Source: Lachnospiraceae bacterium (GTDB taxonomy: Bacteria; Bacillota; Clostridia; Lachnospirales; Lachnospiraceae). From it: DNA of 8,052 nt. The notes beneath the pieces are model-generated. The model was not told the origin of the DNA. It searched no databases and saw nothing but the letters and a program-made list of their open reading frames with translations. The first letter of the stretch is position 1, and each line of letters starts with the position of its first letter. The stretch is from contig VSNY01000177.1 in NCBI GenBank assembly GCA_009774535.1, positions 1-8,052 on the forward strand, in the 5' to 3' direction. The translations under genes were made by a program, and so were the position numbers. Below, piece after piece: positions 5,987-8,052 of this stretch.

Positions 5987-7696
5987 ATGAAACAGGCAGA
6001 AGAACTACAGCAAATACTGCGCCGGATTGACCACAAAGGTTATCCGGCTTATAAAGATACCGCGGGCGCCTACCAATGCAGGGATTATGTGCTGTCCATT
6101 GATCACGTACAGGGAGATCCGTTTGCATCCCCATCCAAGGTCAGCATTCATATCGATGGAAAAAAAGCCGGGTTTCCGGCAGATCTGATCAGAGAAAAAC
6201 ATACCAGAACCGCGCTTGCAGACGCGCTGCTCCGCCGGTTTGGCAGGGAAGTGGAACAGTATTCCCATAAGGCGAAAGGTTCCGGCAAAAGCGGACTTTT
6301 ATCGGTCAGCCGTCCCGGGCAGGAAGTATTAGAGCGCAGCGCCTGTGAGATTTCACCGGACAGCGGGGATCTGCTTGTAAGGATGGAGATCGGATTTCCG
6401 GCAAACGGGCGGACGATTCATTCCGGGGAATTAATCAAGATTTTATTCCGGTTCCTGCCGGAATGCGTGCAGAACGCGCTGTTTTATAAAAACGCGGATC
6501 AAAAGCATTTGAAGGCGGTAAAGGAGCTTGCGCAGGATCAGCAGTTTATCCGCGGGCAGTTAAAGGAAAAACATTTGGCTGCATTTGTGGCGGACGGCGC
6601 GATTCTTCCGCGCGAGTCAGGCATTTCAGACCGCCCGATGAAGCAGGCGGTTCCATTTCTATCACCGGAGTCTATGGCGGTGGAACTGCATCTGCCAAAT
6701 GCGGGGATCATCCGCGGTATGGGTATTCCGCAGGGCATTACGCTGATCGTGGGCGGCGGCTACCATGGAAAATCCACCTTGTTAAAGGCGCTGGAACGCG
6801 GGGTATATAATCATATTGCAAAAGATGGCAGGGAATATGTAATTACGGATGACACCGCGGTAAAAATACGCGCGGAGGATGGCAGGAGTATCCAGGGAAC
6901 GGATATTTCGATGTTTATTAATGGTTTGCCGAATGGAAAAGACACCCGGTCGTTTGTAACCGAAGACGCCAGCGGCAGTACGTCGCAGGCGGCCAATGTC
7001 ATCGAAGCGATGGAAGCGGGGACGCGCCTGTTTCTGATTGACGAGGATACGAGCGCGACTAATTTTATGATCCGCGATGAGCTGATGGCACGGGTTGTGC
7101 ATCCAAAAATGGAGCCGATTACGCCGTTTATCGACCGGGTGGAAGAACTGGCGGATGGATATGGCATATCGACCATTCTGGTGGCCGGAAGCTGCGGTTC
7201 TTATTTTTATAAGGCTGACCATGTCATACAGATGATGCAGTACCAGCCGAAGGAGATTACCCGGCTGGCAAAGCAGGAGGCGGAGCGCTTTTTGGATCTG
7301 ACAAAAGACAAGCCAGCGCTTGCGGCTGCTGACCGTCCTTCGTTTCACCGGGTATTTGGAGCGGCAAAGAAAGCCTTGCCAAATGACCGGACAAAGGTCA
7401 AAGGGATGGGCAAAGACGCCGTGTCGATCGACCGTGACGCGATAGAACTTCGGTATGTGGAGCAGCTGGTAGATCCTGAACAGACGATGGCGCTGGGATA
7501 TATGGTAAAATACGCGAAACAGCATTTATTTAATGGAAAGAGGGAACTGCGGGAAATCGCGGCGCTGCTGGAGCAGCTGGCAGCAGAAAAAGGAATCGGA
7601 GCGGTATGCGAAGGAAGATATCTGCCCTGTAATCTGGCAGTGCCGCGGGTGCAGGAGATTTTTGCATGTTTGAACCGCTGCCGGACGCTGCGGTAG
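5987..7696 (+). CDS. ABC-class ATPase of unknown role (ABC_ATPase, PF09818/COG3044)
   Basis: This 569-residue protein belongs to the 'predicted ATPase of the ABC class' family. There are no membrane segments, so it is a soluble ATPase and not a transporter. Residues 1-240 are the family's N-terminal region. The nucleotide-binding core contains the Walker A loop GGGYHGKST (256-264), an ABC-signature-like DASGSTSQAAN (327-337), and Walker B RLFLIDED (347-354) with catalytic-type E353, followed by TSATNFMIRDE. The H260 before GK and the SGSTSQA signature differ from LSGGQ transporters but are usual for this family. The C-terminal third (about 420-569) is charged and helical, with a possible small domain at 480-569. 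The family's bacterial function is not established; a distant trypanosome relative, MRB1590, is tied to mitochondrial RNA editing, so a nucleic-acid role is conceivable. The gene is last in the + strand run and follows the small acidic gene by 13 bp. Confidence 0.92.
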   Translation: MKQAEELQQILRRIDHKGYPAYKDTAGAYQCRDYVLSIDHVQGDPFASPSKVSIHIDGKKAGFPADLIREKHTRTALADALLRRFGREVEQYSHKAKGSGKSGLLSVSRPGQEVLERSACEISPDSGDLLVRMEIGFPANGRTIHSGELIKILFRFLPECVQNALFYKNADQKHLKAVKELAQDQQFIRGQLKEKHLAAFVADGAILPRESGISDRPMKQAVPFLSPESMAVELHLPNAGIIRGMGIPQGITLIVGGGYHGKSTLLKALERGVYNHIAKDGREYVITDDTAVKIRAEDGRSIQGTDISMFINGLPNGKDTRSFVTEDASGSTSQAANVIEAMEAGTRLFLIDEDTSATNFMIRDELMARVVHPKMEPITPFIDRVEELADGYGISTILVAGSCGSYFYKADHVIQMMQYQPKEITRLAKQEAERFLDLTKDKPALAAADRPSFHRVFGAAKKALPNDRTKVKGMGKDAVSIDRDAIELRYVEQLVDPEQTMALGYMVKYAKQHLFNGKRELREIAALLEQLAAEKGIGAVCEGRYLPCNLAVPRVQEIFACLNRCRTLR

Positions 7697-7749
7697 AAAA
7701 TGCGTGGAATCGCAGGCGGGACGTGGTTTTTTAGCGGCTTTGCAATTAT

Positions 7750-7793
7750 GCTGCAGGCAGCGGGCTAAGATTTGGGCGGGTGCTGCCTGCAGC
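7750..7793 (+). terminator. 12-bp perfect inverted repeat downstream of the ATPase gene, possible terminator
   Basis: GCTGCAGGCAGC (7750-7761) and GCTGCCTGCAGC (7782-7793) are perfect reverse complements around a 20-base spacer. An outer G-U and A-U pair can extend the stem. It lies 53 bp past the ATPase stop codon and between that gene and a possible convergent minus-strand frame. The following bases (GTCTGGTTATTTCTG) are only loosely T-rich, so it is not a textbook intrinsic terminator. It may still act as a transcript-end hairpin, or it may be a protein-binding palindrome. Confidence 0.45.
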
Positions 7794-7830
7794 GTCTGGT
7801 TATTTCTGAATCGTCTGCAGCGTCGTGTTT

Positions 7831-8034
7831 TCATCTGCCATAGTCGTCTACTTCTGCAAATAATTCGTCAAAAGTAATGTTTAAATTCGGAAAATTAGCA
7901 AAATCTAATTCTTCTTTCTGTTCCTGCGTCACTATTTTCCACAAATAATATTGTGGCTGTCCATGTTCATTATAATCAAGGTTGTTACCATGCCGCCTGT
8001 AGCGGCACAAATGATGATGAAAGCGGTTGATTTT
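7831..8034 (-). pseudogene. Minus-strand protein-like open frame, no ATG, probable gene remnant
   Basis: Read on the minus strand, 67 codons are open from 8034 down to a TGA at 7833-7831. The translation looks protein-like and not random: it begins KINRFHHHLCRYRRHGNN, then YYLWKIVTQEQKEELDF, and ends ITFDELFAEVDDYGR. There is no ATG in the frame; the nearest candidate starts are TTG at 8010 and 7944 with no ribosome binding site, and TAA and TAG stop the frame at 8043-8041 and 8037-8035. This fits the 3' end of a gene broken by mutation, or a remnant of a mobile element, more than an intact small gene. I recognise no family. The stretch is clearly more A+T-rich than the operon to its left. 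Confidence 0.35.
7991..8007. repeat. 6-bp stem, 5-base loop hairpin near the right edge
   Basis: TGCCGC and GCGGCA flank CTGTA, a compact G+C-rich hairpin in an otherwise A+T-rich stretch. No T-run follows on either strand. It lies inside the minus-strand remnant, where it encodes part of the CRYRRHG stretch, so it may be coincidental. Confidence 0.35.
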
Positions 8035-8052
8035 CTACTTTTAGTTTACATA

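Larger units (their letters stand above)
7697..8052. other. Intergenic tail beyond the operon
   Basis: This 356-bp stretch has no convincing complete gene. It holds the 12-bp inverted repeat at 7750-7793, a 10-bp direct repeat CTGCAGCGTC (7787-7796 and 7815-7824), the minus-strand remnant, and a small hairpin TGCCGC-CTGTA-GCGGCA at 7991-8007. By hand count 65 of the last 192 bases are G or C (about 34%), against more than half in the neighbouring ATPase gene. Confidence 0.6.

Noticed and set aside
6782..7525. 247-codon open frame on the minus strand
   Set aside because: It is antisense to the conserved ATPase core, is Arg/His-rich and has no recognisable motif.
7727..7732. Run of six T as an intrinsic terminator just after the ATPase gene
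   Set aside because: I found no stem of useful length directly before it.
7697..8052. CRISPR array, tRNA or insertion sequence in the tail
   Set aside because: There are no regularly spaced repeats, no cloverleaf and no paired terminal inverted repeats; only isolated short repeats are seen.

Overview
The window looks like chromosomal DNA from a Gram-positive Clostridia-type bacterium, most likely a gut Lachnospiraceae relative. This is inferred from roughly 50% G+C, purine-rich Shine-Dalgarno sites (GGGAG, AAGGAG, AGGAGG), short intergenic gaps and the gene families present; there is no rRNA or marker gene to fix the taxon. Seven genes lie head to tail on the + strand from the left edge to 7696, followed by a 356-bp tail with a different base composition.

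Left block (1-4178): the 3' part of a spermidine-synthase-like protein whose 5' end is cut by the window; a glycerophosphodiester phosphodiesterase (979-1791); an alpha/beta hydrolase of the lysophospholipase/monoacylglycerol lipase type (1845-2831); and a 12-helix MFS transporter of the UMF1/Atg22-like family (2922-4178). Gaps are 31 to 90 bp with no convincing terminator, so co-transcription is plausible. The hydrolase and phosphodiesterase could act one after the other: deacylation of lysophospholipid gives a glycerophosphodiester, which is then cut to glycerol-3-phosphate and an alcohol. The transporter's substrate is unknown.

Middle (4268-5536): an M14-family zinc peptidase with an N-terminal peptidoglycan-binding domain and a LysM, probably a gamma-D-glutamyl-diaminopimelate-type cell-wall peptidase. 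It has no signal peptide, and its active site lacks the arginine that true carboxypeptidases use to bind the substrate C-terminus.

Right block (5572-7696): a small, very acidic protein of unknown function, then 13 bp later a 569-aa ATPase of the poorly characterised ABC_ATPase family (PF09818/COG3044). This pair is the least understood part of the window and the best candidate for something undescribed.

Tail (7697-8052): a perfect 12-bp inverted repeat downstream of the ATPase gene, then a more A+T-rich stretch. On the minus strand this stretch holds a protein-like open frame of about 67 codons with no ATG start and with in-frame stops just upstream, probably a gene remnant or the end of an unrecognised small gene. 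No tRNA, rRNA, CRISPR array, complete insertion sequence or defence system was seen. Most of the window is ordinary housekeeping or lipid and cell-wall metabolism.
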